Assembly: GCF_029395455.1 (NCBI RefSeq)
Contig: NZ_CP113916.1
Coordinates: 992,001-1,056,000, forward strand
Direction of reading: 5' to 3'
From: Lactobacillus sp. ESL0785
GTDB taxonomy: Bacteria > Bacillota > Bacilli > Lactobacillales > Lactobacillaceae
Length of the DNA: 64,000 nt
This document shows positions 20,629-28,826 of the stretch, piece after piece. Below the pieces are notes generated by a model. That model did not search any database. It saw only the letters and a list, made by a program, of their open reading frames with translations, and was not told the origin of the DNA. Position 1 is the first letter of the stretch. The number at the start of each line of letters is the position of its first letter. The translations under genes and the position numbers were made by a program.

Positions 20629-21504
20629 TTACTTCATTTGTTCTTTTACTTCAGCAGCAAAGTCTTCTTGCTTCTTTTCAATACCTTCGCCAACTTCGTA
20701 ACGAGTATAAGCAACAACTTCGCCACCTTCTGACTTAGCATATTCAGCAACAGTCTTGTCAGAATCCTTAACGTAAGGTTGATCAACTAAACAAATTTCA
20801 CTTAAGTACTTGTTTACCCGACCTTCAACAATCTTAGGAACGATCTTAGCTGGCTTACCCTCATTTTCAGTTTCCTTAGTGAAAACTTCTTTTTGCCGGT
20901 CAAAATCAGCTTTAGGAACGGAATCCTTGTTTAAGTATTCTGGATTAATAGCAGCAACGTGCATTGCAATATTCTTAGCTGCTTCTTCATTGCCACCCTT
21001 CAAGGTAACAAGAGCAACAATTGCACCACCATTGTGCTTGTATGCACCAAAGACTTCATCATCGTTCTTGGTAATTAAATCAAATCTTCTCAAAGTGATC
21101 TTTTCACCAATAACAGCAGTTAAATTAGTAATTTCCTTACCAATAGTTGAGTCTCCCATTGGAGCATCCAATGCTTCTTCAACATTAGCTGGTTTAGCAG
21201 CAAGAATTGCTTTAGTAACATCATCAACTAATTTGATAAACTTATCATTTGATGAAACAAAGTCAGTTTCTGAATTAATTTCAACTAAAGCAGCTGTATT
21301 ACCATCAAAGGCATATTCAGCTAAACCTTCGGCAGCAATTCTACCAGACTTCTTAGCAGCCTTGGCAACACCGTTTTCTCTTAAGATGTCAATTGCCTTT
21401 TCAATGTCTCCATCAGCCTTAACTAAGGCCTTCTTGGAGTCCATCATACCGGCACCAGTACGATCACGTAATTCTTTAACTTGCTTAGCAGTAATATTTG
21501 CCAT
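20629..21504 (-). CDS. tsf: Elongation factor Ts
   Basis: EF-Ts recycles EF-Tu by GDP release. The N-terminal UBA-like domain reads VKELRDRTGAGMMDSKKALVKADGDIEKAIDILRENG, followed by the first core repeat with EINSETDFVSSNDKF (the TDFV motif) and the second core with HVAAINPEYLNKDSVP. Length 291 matches Firmicute EF-Ts. ATG at 21504. It follows rpsB by 30 bases and shares its promoter. A 244-codon open frame on the other strand (20810-21544) is a codon-bias shadow. Confidence 0.97.
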   Translation of the reverse strand: MANITAKQVKELRDRTGAGMMDSKKALVKADGDIEKAIDILRENGVAKAAKKSGRIAAEGLAEYAFDGNTAALVEINSETDFVSSNDKFIKLVDDVTKAILAAKPANVEEALDAPMGDSTIGKEITNLTAVIGEKITLRRFDLITKNDDEVFGAYKHNGGAIVALVTLKGGNEEAAKNIAMHVAAINPEYLNKDSVPKADFDRQKEVFTKETENEGKPAKIVPKIVEGRVNKYLSEICLVDQPYVKDSDKTVAEYAKSEGGEVVAYTRYEVGEGIEKKQEDFAAEVKEQMK

Positions 21505-21534
21505 GCTTGTCCTCCTTGTTAGAAACAGTAAAAA

Positions 21535-22320
21535 CTATTCTTGATCTGAATCTTCTTCAGTTTTGCTTTCTTCTGCATCTTCAGTATCAGCAGCACCGTT
21601 AGCCATTTCGACTTCAATGCTTTCATCGTTATCGTCTTGACCTTGCTTACCTTCAATAACAGCATCAGCCATTGCACCTGAAATTAAGCGAATAGCACGG
21701 ATAGCGTCATCGTTTGAAGGAATAACAACATCAACTGGATTTGGATCAGTATTAGTGTCAACCATTGCGACAACTGGAATACCTAAAATATTAGCTTCGT
21801 GAACAGCAATCTTTTCCTTCTTAGGATCAACAACAAACAAAACATCAGGAATTCTAGGCATATCTTCAATACCACCTAAGAATCTTTCAAGCTTGTCCAT
21901 TTCCTTAGTCAAAAGTGAAGCTTCCTTCTTTGGTAATACATCAAAGGTACCGTCTTCTGACATCTTCTTTAAATCTTTTAATCTTTGTACTCGGCTTTGG
22001 ATTGTCTTCCAGTTAGTCAAAGTACCACCTAACCAACGTTGGTTAACGTAGTATTGACCAGCACGAGTTGCTTCTTCAGCAATTGAATCTTGAGCTTGCT
22101 TCTTAGTTCCGACAAAAAGAATTACGCCGCCGTCTTGAGCAACTGCTCTAACAAAAGCATAAGCATCATCCAACATTTTGATTGTCTTTTGCAAATCAAT
22201 GATGTAGATACCATTTCTTTGAGTGAAAATATAAGGAGCCATCTTTGGATCCCATCTTCTAGTTTGGTGACCAAAATGGACACCAGCTTCAAGTAATTGT
22301 TTCATTGAAACTACTGACAT
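21535..22320 (-). CDS. rpsB: 30S ribosomal protein S2
   Basis: S2 sits on the back of the 30S head/body and is added late. [28 protein letters not shown] opens the protein, with [16 protein letters not shown] and the second signature [56 protein letters not shown]. The last ~35 residues are acidic ([15 protein letters not shown]), an extension seen in lactobacilli. Length is 261, ATG at 22320 with GGAGG upstream. It is the first gene of rpsB-tsf and has a ~120-base structured leader. Confidence 0.97.
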   Translation of the reverse strand: MSVVSMKQLLEAGVHFGHQTRRWDPKMAPYIFTQRNGIYIIDLQKTIKMLDDAYAFVRAVAQDGGVILFVGTKKQAQDSIAEEATRAGQYYVNQRWLGGTLTNWKTIQSRVQRLKDLKKMSEDGTFDVLPKKEASLLTKEMDKLERFLGGIEDMPRIPDVLFVVDPKKEKIAVHEANILGIPVVAMVDTNTDPNPVDVVIPSNDDAIRAIRLISGAMADAVIEGKQGQDDNDESIEVEMANGAADTEDAEESKTEEDSDQE

Positions 22321-22349
22321 AATAAATTCCTCCTATGGTTTTATCCTTC

Positions 22350-22409
22350 TCAAGCGGTCATTTCAACATTTCGCCAAGTGTTTGGCACCAAAACATTGAT
22401 CGCTCTTGA
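22350..22409 (-). ncRNA. Structured leader of rpsB mRNA (S2-leader candidate)
   Basis: Between the rpsB promoter and its Shine-Dalgarno the RNA can fold into one long hairpin. The outer arms are TCAAG-a-GCGAT and ACCGC-TTGA; the middle arms CAATGTTTT / GAAATGTTG pair with several G-U pairs; the tip GCCAA-ACAC-TTGGC is perfect (22373-22386). The leader is far longer than needed for initiation. Ribosomal-protein leaders with autogenous control are common in Firmicutes, so S2 feedback is a reasonable inference. There is no T-box AGGGTGG motif and no T-run, so control would be on translation rather than termination. Confidence 0.55.
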
Positions 22410-22447
22410 TGTGTTTTACATGTGTATCTCATTAGACGCACCTTAAT

Positions 22448-22476
22448 AGGATACTAGATTTAACTGTAAGATGCAA
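22448..22476 (-). promoter_or_regulatory. Promoter of rpsB-tsf
   Basis: Minus strand TTGCAT (22476-22471), 17 bases, TATCCT (22453-22448). The implied start near 22441 leaves a leader of about 120 bases before the rpsB ATG. Confidence 0.78.
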
Positions 22477-22478
22477 GA

Positions 22479-23510
22479 CTAAAAATTAATTGCATGCTCA
22501 TGCAAGAACTTTTCTTTCCATTGTCTTGAATGGTGCTTGAACCAATATTCGCGCTTCAATGCCAAATTTTTATCAGTAAATTTTTCGTGATAAATCATTT
22601 TTACTGGTCGTCTTGCCTTAGTATACTTGGCACCTTTACCTGAATTATGCGCTGTCAGTCGTTTTTGTAAATCATCAGTAAAGCCACCATAAAAACTGCC
22701 ATCGCTGCAAAGTAAAACATAAAAATAATAGTCCTTGCCCTGTTGTCTTTGCGCACGATCCTCAGGTGTTTCGCGAATAATACGCTGAATTGGCGGCAAA
22801 AAATTACCATCCTTGTCGTGAACTTCAATTGCATCTTTTAAGACCAAGCCATCACTTGCTGTATGCTTAACTGCTTCAATAATAATTAAATTACTATTAT
22901 CCCCGCGATGAGAAACAAACGGCTGTACCAGCTTAATACTTAAATCGTGCTTAATACAATAATAGGCAATTTCATTTAAGCGCTCTGGTCGGTGTACCAT
23001 AAAAAATTTGCCTTTCATTTTTAATAGCCCACTAGCAGTTGCAATTATTTCTTCTAAATTAATCAAAATTTCATGGCGGGCAATTGCCTTTTTCGGATCA
23101 GGATTAACTTCATGTCCCACGGGAACCTTAAAATATGGTGGATTAACAACCACCACATCATAAGAGTCTTTACGTAAAAAACTGGTGGCGTCCTTAACAT
23201 TTTTTTGAAAAACTGTTATTCGATTTTCCATTTGATTTAATACAATTGACCGCCGAGCTTGTGAAGCCGCTGCTGCCTGAATTTCAACCGCATCATATTT
23301 AGCATGATTAAAATATGCTAAATAAATACTAGCAGCACAATTACCAGCACATAAATCCGCAACCTTAGACTTATCACGAATTATTTCTTTAGCTGCTGCT
23401 GCCAGCAACAGTGTATCTAGTGAAAAACTAAAAGCTGTTTTGTCCTGAATAATTTTCAAATCATCGCTATACATATAATCAATTCGTTCATTTTTTGCCA
23501 GTTTCACCAT
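22479..23510 (-). CDS. Fused tRNA1(Val) A37 N6-methyltransferase (TrmN6/YabB-like) and GIY-YIG domain (YazA-like)
   Basis: One uninterrupted 343-residue frame joins two families. Residues 1-245 are a class I methyltransferase: SAM motif [18 protein letters not shown] and the adenine-N6 motif [13 protein letters not shown], as in TrmN6/YabB, which methylates A37 of tRNA-Val. Residues ~262-343 are a GIY-YIG nuclease-like domain, [37 protein letters not shown], ending [18 protein letters not shown], as in the small YazA/YhbQ proteins. In Bacillus yabB and yazA are adjacent separate genes, so this looks like a fusion of neighbours. ATG at 23510. It is divergent from the plsC-like gene and precedes the rpsB promoter. 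Confidence 0.88.
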   Translation of the reverse strand: MVKLAKNERIDYMYSDDLKIIQDKTAFSFSLDTLLLAAAAKEIIRDKSKVADLCAGNCAASIYLAYFNHAKYDAVEIQAAAASQARRSIVLNQMENRITVFQKNVKDATSFLRKDSYDVVVVNPPYFKVPVGHEVNPDPKKAIARHEILINLEEIIATASGLLKMKGKFFMVHRPERLNEIAYYCIKHDLSIKLVQPFVSHRGDNSNLIIIEAVKHTASDGLVLKDAIEVHDKDGNFLPPIQRIIRETPEDRAQRQQGKDYYFYVLLCSDGSFYGGFTDDLQKRLTAHNSGKGAKYTKARRPVKMIYHEKFTDKNLALKREYWFKHHSRQWKEKFLHEHAINF

Positions 23511-23516
23511 AAAATT

Positions 23517-23544
23517 TTGTCCTCTCCCTGAGCTTTGCTATAAT
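23517..23544 (+). promoter_or_regulatory. Promoter of the plsC-like gene
   Basis: TTGTCC (23517-23522), a 16-base spacer, then TATAAT (23539-23544) with TGC before it. A GGAGG site at 23560-23564 follows, ahead of the ATG at 23573. Confidence 0.75.
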
Positions 23545-23572
23545 ATTTTACAACAAGTGGAGGAGTTTAATC

Positions 23573-24187
23573 ATGTTTTATCATTTTATTCGCGTTGTTG
23601 CGCGTTTTGTCGTCTGGGTTATCAACGGCCATTTGCATGTTTATCATCAAGACCGCATCCCTGAAGGCAATTATATTTTAGCGGCACCTCACAGAACCTG
23701 GTGGGAGCCGATTTTGTTTGCTCTAGCAGCAAGTCCTAAAGAATTTATGTTCATGGCTAAAATCGAATTATTTAAAAATCCGCTTTTACGCTTCATTCTT
23801 AAGCATGCACACGCTTTTGCCGTTGATCGTAAGCATCCGGGGCCATCAGCACTTAAAATTCCCATTAAAGGATTGAAAAAGGGTAATTATTCATTAATTA
23901 TTTTTCCCTCTGGCACAAGACACTCAGCCGAATTAAAAGGCGGCACTTTAGCTATTGCTAAATTGTCTGGTGCTCCTATTGTTCCCGTAGTTTATCAAGG
24001 ACCAATTACCTTTGGCGGTTTATTAAAACGGCAGCCGCTTGATGTGTGCTTCGGTAAACCAATGCAAATTGATCGAAAAATGCGCTTATCTCATGAAAAT
24101 GAAGCCCTATTTGATCAACAATTGCAGACTGCTTGGGATCAGATTGATCAAGAACACAACCCTGCTTTTCGTTATATTCCTAAATAA
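23573..24187 (+). CDS. PlsC-like 1-acylglycerol-3-phosphate acyltransferase
   Basis: A 204-residue acyltransferase-family protein (PF01553 type). An N-terminal hydrophobic stretch (FIRVVARFVVWVI) probably anchors it to the membrane. Block I reads AAPHRTWWEPIL, i.e. HX4E instead of the classical HX4D; block II AFAVDRKHPG; block III IIFPSGTRHS where the family usually has FPEGTRS; block IV GAPIVPVVYQGP. The likely role is acylating lysophosphatidate to phosphatidate or a related glycerolipid. Gene neighbours cfa, plus plsX and cdsA elsewhere in the window, fit membrane lipid synthesis. The substrate is inferred only. ATG with GGAGG upstream. Confidence 0.8.
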   Translation: MFYHFIRVVARFVVWVINGHLHVYHQDRIPEGNYILAAPHRTWWEPILFALAASPKEFMFMAKIELFKNPLLRFILKHAHAFAVDRKHPGPSALKIPIKGLKKGNYSLIIFPSGTRHSAELKGGTLAIAKLSGAPIVPVVYQGPITFGGLLKRQPLDVCFGKPMQIDRKMRLSHENEALFDQQLQTAWDQIDQEHNPAFRYIPK

Positions 24188-24190
24188 AAA

Positions 24191-24222
24191 GGTTGGACTC
24201 GTTATGAGCCCAATCTTTTTTT
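24191..24222 (+). terminator. Intrinsic terminator after the plsC-like gene
   Basis: Arms GGTTGGACTC (24191-24200) and GAGCCCAATC (24206-24215) with one mismatch and a 5-base loop, followed by seven T. Confidence 0.88.
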
Positions 24223-24230
24223 ACTAGTGT

Positions 24231-24236
24231 TAAAAT
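24231..24236 (+). promoter_or_regulatory. Candidate extended -10 for cfa
   Basis: TAAAAT preceded by TGT at 24228-24230, right after the upstream terminator. No clear -35 is visible because the position falls in the T-run, so this is tentative. Confidence 0.4.
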
Positions 24237-24273
24237 AAAATAATAATTATGAATGAATGGAGGAATTTTAAAA

Positions 24274-25452
24274 TTGTTAGAAAAAACATTTTACAAAATG
24301 ATGCTTAGCAAGTCTTTTCCTTTTCCAGTTAAAGTTACTTACTGGGACGGCAAAAGCGAAATTTACGGTAATGGCAATCCTGAAATTGAAATCATTTTTA
24401 AAGAAAAAATTCCAATTTCAGCAATTTCTCGCAATGCTTCATTGGCACTTGGTGAAGCCTACATGGATAAAAAAATTGAAGTTAAAGGCAGTTTACAAAA
24501 ACTAATTTATGGTGCTTATGAAAGTGCTGGCAGCTTTTTACGATCAAATAAATTTCGTAAATTCTTACCTGAACAAAAACATACTGAAGAGCAAAGTGAA
24601 AAAGATGTCCAAAGTCACTACGATATTGGCAATGATTTTTATAAATTATGGCTTGATCCAACTTTGACTTATTCTTGCGCTTACTTTACTGCTGATAACC
24701 AAGATAATCTTGAACAAGCACAACTGGCAAAAGTTCATCATATTTTAAACAAATTACATCCTGAAAAAGGTAAAACCCTCCTTGACATTGGCTGTGGCTG
24801 GGGAACGTTAATGCTCACTGCTGCTAAAGAATATGGCTTAAAAGTTACTGGCGTAACATTAAGTGAAGAGCAATATAAATTAGTACAAAAGAAAATTTAT
24901 GACCAAAATTTGCAAGATGTTGCAGAAATCAAACTAGAAGATTACCGCGAACTTGATGCACGAGAATGGGATTATATTACTTCTGTTGGTATGTTTGAAC
25001 ATGTCGGTAAAGAAAATCTCGGTGAATACTTTAATGATGTCGCTAAATACCTGAAAAAAGATGGTGTTGCCCTTATTCACGGGATTACGCGCCAGCAAGG
25101 AGGTGCCACCAACGCATGGCTTACCAAATACATTTTCCCAGGTGGTTATGTTCCCGGATTAAACGAAAACATTAGCCATATTATTGCCAGCAACCTACAA
25201 GTTGACGATCTTGAAATGCTCAGACGTCATTATCAACGCACACTAGAAATTTGGGACCGCAACTTTAACAAAAATCGTGAACAAGTTCAAAAGATGATGG
25301 GTGAACGCTTCACGCGAATGTGGGATTTATATTTACAAGCCTGTGCAGCTTCATTTGAATCCGGCAATATCGATGTAGTTCAATATTTAATTACCAAAGG
25401 CCCATCTGGTAAAAACTTACCGTTAACACGGGATTATATGTTGAATAAATAA
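24274..25452 (+). CDS. cfa: Cyclopropane-fatty-acyl-phospholipid synthase
   Basis: Cfa transfers a methylene from SAM to unsaturated acyl chains of membrane phospholipids, giving lactobacillic/dihydrosterculic acids linked to acid tolerance. The N-terminal ~100 residues are the lipid-binding domain; the SAM domain has [45 protein letters not shown] and [15 protein letters not shown], all family hallmarks. The frame is open from an ATG at 24253, but that ATG precedes the GGAGGA at 24259-24264; a TTG at 24274 lies nine bases after it, giving [11 protein letters not shown] and 392 residues, the usual length. Confidence 0.95.
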   Translation: MLEKTFYKMMLSKSFPFPVKVTYWDGKSEIYGNGNPEIEIIFKEKIPISAISRNASLALGEAYMDKKIEVKGSLQKLIYGAYESAGSFLRSNKFRKFLPEQKHTEEQSEKDVQSHYDIGNDFYKLWLDPTLTYSCAYFTADNQDNLEQAQLAKVHHILNKLHPEKGKTLLDIGCGWGTLMLTAAKEYGLKVTGVTLSEEQYKLVQKKIYDQNLQDVAEIKLEDYRELDAREWDYITSVGMFEHVGKENLGEYFNDVAKYLKKDGVALIHGITRQQGGATNAWLTKYIFPGGYVPGLNENISHIIASNLQVDDLEMLRRHYQRTLEIWDRNFNKNREQVQKMMGERFTRMWDLYLQACAASFESGNIDVVQYLITKGPSGKNLPLTRDYMLNK

Positions 25453-25461
25453 TTTACACAT

Positions 25462-25499
25462 AAAAAACCTAGCATCCTAATTGGAATGCTAGGTTTTTT
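25462..25499. terminator. Bidirectional terminator between cfa and the flavoprotein gene
   Basis: CCTAGCAT and ATGCTAGG arms flanked by six A on the left and six T on the right, so it can end cfa (plus) and the gene at 25517 (minus). Confidence 0.88.
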
Positions 25500-25516
25500 C
25501 TATCTAAAATAAATAA

Positions 25517-26917
25517 TTATAGATTAAAAATCTTACCTGGATTTAAAATATCATGGGGATCAAGCAAACACTTAATTTTACGCAATAATTCGGTATAATC
25601 ATGACCATAAAAGTCCTCAAAATTATTAGCCCGAGCATAACCAATACCATGTTCACCTGACATATTGCCATCAAGAGCTTTTGCCGTCTTATATAATTCA
25701 TTAATTACTTTTTTACTGGTTTCAGCATATTCTTGCTCATTCATCTTATCCGAGCAAAGGTAAATATGCAAATTACCATCGCCAGCATGACCAAAATTAG
25801 GAATTCTGATATGCAGCTCAGTTTCCAATTCCTCAATTCTATCCAATACATCTGGAATATGATTAATTGGAACACAAATATCAATTTCATCCATTTTTGG
25901 TGTAGATTTTTGAATTGCTAATAACAATGCTTCACGGCATTCCCAAATTTTCTTTGCTTCTGCCGAGTCAGCTGCTAAAATAACAGCATCTTCAGCATTA
26001 AATGACTTAACTGCCTTCAACGTTTGCTCAAGTTCTACCTTTAATTCTTCATCAGTAAAGGCATCTAGACCTAAGATAATAAAACCGTCACCGTTCTTAA
26101 TTGGAAATTGCTCTCCGGCATACTCTTCCCATAAATTAATTACTTTACGACCCATAAATTCAACTGTTGTTGGAACTACACCTGATGCTAAAATTGCTGG
26201 CACCGATCTTATTGCGTCATTCAAAGTTGGATATGGAATGATGGCATTAATCGATTTATGTGGCTTAGGATACAGTCGCAGAGTTACTTCTGTGACAACA
26301 CCCAAGGTACCTTCAGACCCGATAATTAAATCTTTTAATGAATAACCTGATGCTGATTTTACGGCTTTTGAGCCAAACTTATATAATTTACCGTCTGTCA
26401 ATACAACCTTTAATTCGCGGATATGTTCTCTTGTTACACCATATTTGATTGCTTTCAGACCACCAGCATTAGTCGAAACATTACCACCAATTGTAGCCCA
26501 GTGCATTGCTGGTGCAGGCATGTAAGTAAACGGCTTATCAGCTAAATATTCGTCAATGTCCTTTAATCTAATTCCTGCCTGAACTGTCATTGTTAAACTA
26601 TCTGGATCATATTCCAAAACGCGATTCATCTTGACCATATCAAGTGAAATGCCGCCGTTAACATTTAAATTGGCACCCATTAAACCTGTAGAGTTGCCCC
26701 GAGGAACTAACGGAATTTGGTGGTCATTAGCATATTTAACTACCCCAGCAATTTCGTCATTATTAACAGGTTGAATTACTAATTCAGGCATTGCTCTAAC
26801 CGTTCTAAACTGGTCATGATCCCAATGTTCAGTCGGCTGCGTAATAAAGCGCTCAGGTTCCGCAATTAACTTACGCAAATTTTCTCTGTCTGTCTGGTCA
26901 ATTTTATGATATTCCAT
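25517..26917 (-). CDS. FAD-linked oxidase, GlcD / D-2-hydroxyacid dehydrogenase-like
   Basis: A 466-residue flavoprotein of the VAO/GlcD type. The FAD-binding half holds VPRGNSTGLMGANLNVNGGI and GGNVSTNAGGLKAIKYG; the C-terminal substrate half ends with IPNFGHAGDGNLHIYLC and NMSGEHGIGYARANNF, both typical of glycolate/D-lactate oxidoreductases. The natural substrate is probably a D-2-hydroxy acid (D-lactate or similar), but the sequence does not decide. No signal peptide or membrane segment. ATG at 26917. It stands alone between two terminators. Confidence 0.85.
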   Translation of the reverse strand: MEYHKIDQTDRENLRKLIAEPERFITQPTEHWDHDQFRTVRAMPELVIQPVNNDEIAGVVKYANDHQIPLVPRGNSTGLMGANLNVNGGISLDMVKMNRVLEYDPDSLTMTVQAGIRLKDIDEYLADKPFTYMPAPAMHWATIGGNVSTNAGGLKAIKYGVTREHIRELKVVLTDGKLYKFGSKAVKSASGYSLKDLIIGSEGTLGVVTEVTLRLYPKPHKSINAIIPYPTLNDAIRSVPAILASGVVPTTVEFMGRKVINLWEEYAGEQFPIKNGDGFIILGLDAFTDEELKVELEQTLKAVKSFNAEDAVILAADSAEAKKIWECREALLLAIQKSTPKMDEIDICVPINHIPDVLDRIEELETELHIRIPNFGHAGDGNLHIYLCSDKMNEQEYAETSKKVINELYKTAKALDGNMSGEHGIGYARANNFEDFYGHDYTELLRKIKCLLDPHDILNPGKIFNL

Positions 26918-27007
26918 TATTCAGTCACTCTCTTACATTAAAATACAATATAACTAAAATTGTGTATAATTAAAATTTACGCTTTTATGTAACCGCTGTC
27001 AATAGAC

Positions 27008-27043
27008 AAAAAAACGCCGACAAGCTTTAAAAGCTTATCTACG
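27008..27043 (-). terminator. Intrinsic terminator after the ABC exporter pair
   Basis: Arms 27015-27026 and 27032-27043 pair over 12 positions with one mismatch and two G-U pairs, loop of five, followed on the minus strand by seven T. It abuts the stop codon. Confidence 0.82.
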
Positions 27044-28825
27044 CTAATTTTGATTTTGCAAAGTATACAGGTTATAGTAGTAACCCTTTTGAGCCAATAG
27101 TTCTTCATGCGTACCACGTTCAATAATCCGGCCTTGATTAAGAACAATAATCTGATCAGCATCAACAATTGTTGACAACCGGTGCGCAATTGCCAGTGTG
27201 GTTCGACCTTGACGTAATCGCCGTAACCCCGCTTGAATTAAAGTTTCTGTTTCGGTATCCACATTTGCCGTTGCTTCGTCCAAAACCAAAATTTTGGGAT
27301 CTGTTACTAAAGTTCGGGCAAACGAAATTAATTGTCTTTGACCTTGACTAAATTCACTGCCACCTTCACCAACTACTGCATGATATTTACCCGGTAACTT
27401 TTCGATAAAATCAGCAGCCTGAACAGTTTCAGCAGCTTGCTTAATTTGCTGATCTGTAATTTGATCATTATACAAGCGAATATTGGAACTGATATCACCG
27501 TAAAACATAAAAGGATCTTGTAGAACTAATCCTAATTTTTGACGTAATTCTTTTTTAGGATATTTTTTGATGTCTACGCCATCAATTAAAACCTCGCCTT
27601 GATAAAATTCATAAAACCGCATCATCACGTTAATAATCGAACTTTTACCAGAACCTGTATGGCCCACAATCCCTAAGGTTTCGCCAGGATTAACTGTAAA
27701 TGAAATATCATGTAAAATTTCATTTTGACCATCATAAGAAAAACTAACGTGCTTAAATTCAATCTTGCCCCGCGTAATCGTCAATCCTGCTTGAACATTT
27801 TGCTGCGGCTCATAATTAGTATCATCCAAAATACGAAAAATTCTTTTGCCGGCAACAATCCCATCTTGAAAGAAAGTCATCTGGTCCATTAAGTTAGAAA
27901 TTGGATTAAAAAATTGTGAAATATACTGCGAAAAAGCATAAACAACGCCCGCAGGTACAAATGTTTGCCGCAATGGAAAGCCAAAATACATTAAAGTCAA
28001 TGCTAAAGCTAGCGAATAAAGTAAACTGGTTAGAGGCGAAAGCAATAAAGAATTTAAGTTGATCATACTAAATCGCGTTTTCATTAACGCCGCGTTTTCA
28101 TGCTCAAAATTACCCGTCATTCGCTTTTCTTGCTTAAATTGTTGAATTAAGGAAACACCCTCAATTGATTCATTTAAATTAGTATTGATGCGACTTAGAC
28201 GCTCACGATAATTCCGATATAGTTTAGAACTATGTCTAGCATACTGCCAAATAATCAAAAATGAAATTGGTAAAAAAGCCAACACAATCAGCCCAGCCAG
28301 CTTATTAGTGGCAAACATCGCAACTAAGGCAGAAATAATTGAAAATAACGATAGCACCACACTAGAAATTACCGTTAAAAAATTACTTAACGTCATCGTA
28401 TCGTTAGTTACCCGCGACACGATTGAACCTGCCGGAGTTTGGTCAAAATACCGCATCCCTAAAGTATGAAGTTTTTTATAAAGTTGGGCTCTTAAACCCT
28501 CGAGTGACTTCTCTGACCCTAAAGAAAAGAAGTATTCATAAGTGAATTGCAAGATTCCCTTAATAAGTGAGCCTCCGGCATAAAGTAGTCCAGCAAACAA
28601 AATAATTTGCGTTGTCACATTAGCTTTAACCAAATAATTATCAAGAAAGAACTGCAAACCATACGGCAAAAGCATGTTAATCATACTAACTAACAATGCA
28701 CCAATCCCGGCAATAATCATTTCGTTCTTAAATTGCAAGACAAATCGTACTAAACGTTTAAAAATACTTAATTGCTCTTTAATTGGGATCTCTTTTGACC
28801 ATACTGATTCCTGTTGTTCATCCAT
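27044..28825 (-). CDS. ABC exporter half-transporter, catalytic-Walker-B subunit
   Basis: A membrane domain (residues ~1-320, six hydrophobic segments) is fused to an ATPase domain. Walker A is GIVGHTGSGKSSIINVMMRF, Walker B ILVLDEATANVDTET with the catalytic Glu, and the H-loop AIAHRLSTIVD. The signature motif is SEFSQGQRQ instead of LSGGQ, a degenerate form. With the upstream partner it should form a heterodimeric drug/lipid exporter of the LmrCD/BmrCD type. The ATG at 28825 follows AAGGTGG by nine bases; a GTG three codons upstream (28834) overlaps the partner's stop. Substrate unknown. Length 593. Confidence 0.88.
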   Translation of the reverse strand: MDEQQESVWSKEIPIKEQLSIFKRLVRFVLQFKNEMIIAGIGALLVSMINMLLPYGLQFFLDNYLVKANVTTQIILFAGLLYAGGSLIKGILQFTYEYFFSLGSEKSLEGLRAQLYKKLHTLGMRYFDQTPAGSIVSRVTNDTMTLSNFLTVISSVVLSLFSIISALVAMFATNKLAGLIVLAFLPISFLIIWQYARHSSKLYRNYRERLSRINTNLNESIEGVSLIQQFKQEKRMTGNFEHENAALMKTRFSMINLNSLLLSPLTSLLYSLALALTLMYFGFPLRQTFVPAGVVYAFSQYISQFFNPISNLMDQMTFFQDGIVAGKRIFRILDDTNYEPQQNVQAGLTITRGKIEFKHVSFSYDGQNEILHDISFTVNPGETLGIVGHTGSGKSSIINVMMRFYEFYQGEVLIDGVDIKKYPKKELRQKLGLVLQDPFMFYGDISSNIRLYNDQITDQQIKQAAETVQAADFIEKLPGKYHAVVGEGGSEFSQGQRQLISFARTLVTDPKILVLDEATANVDTETETLIQAGLRRLRQGRTTLAIAHRLSTIVDADQIIVLNQGRIIERGTHEELLAQKGYYYNLYTLQNQN

Positions 28826-28826
28826 T

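Noticed and set aside
20810..21544. 244-codon open frame on the plus strand
   Set aside because: It lies antisense to tsf, is serine/leucine-rich in a way that mirrors the tsf codons, and has no ribosome site. A shadow frame.
22321..22478. T-box riboswitch upstream of rpsB
   Set aside because: No AGGGTGG motif, no terminator/antiterminator pair; the leader fits a ribosomal protein leader instead.
25733..25921. Small plus-strand frame opposite the flavoprotein
   Set aside because: No ribosome site and antisense to a conserved FAD-oxidase domain.
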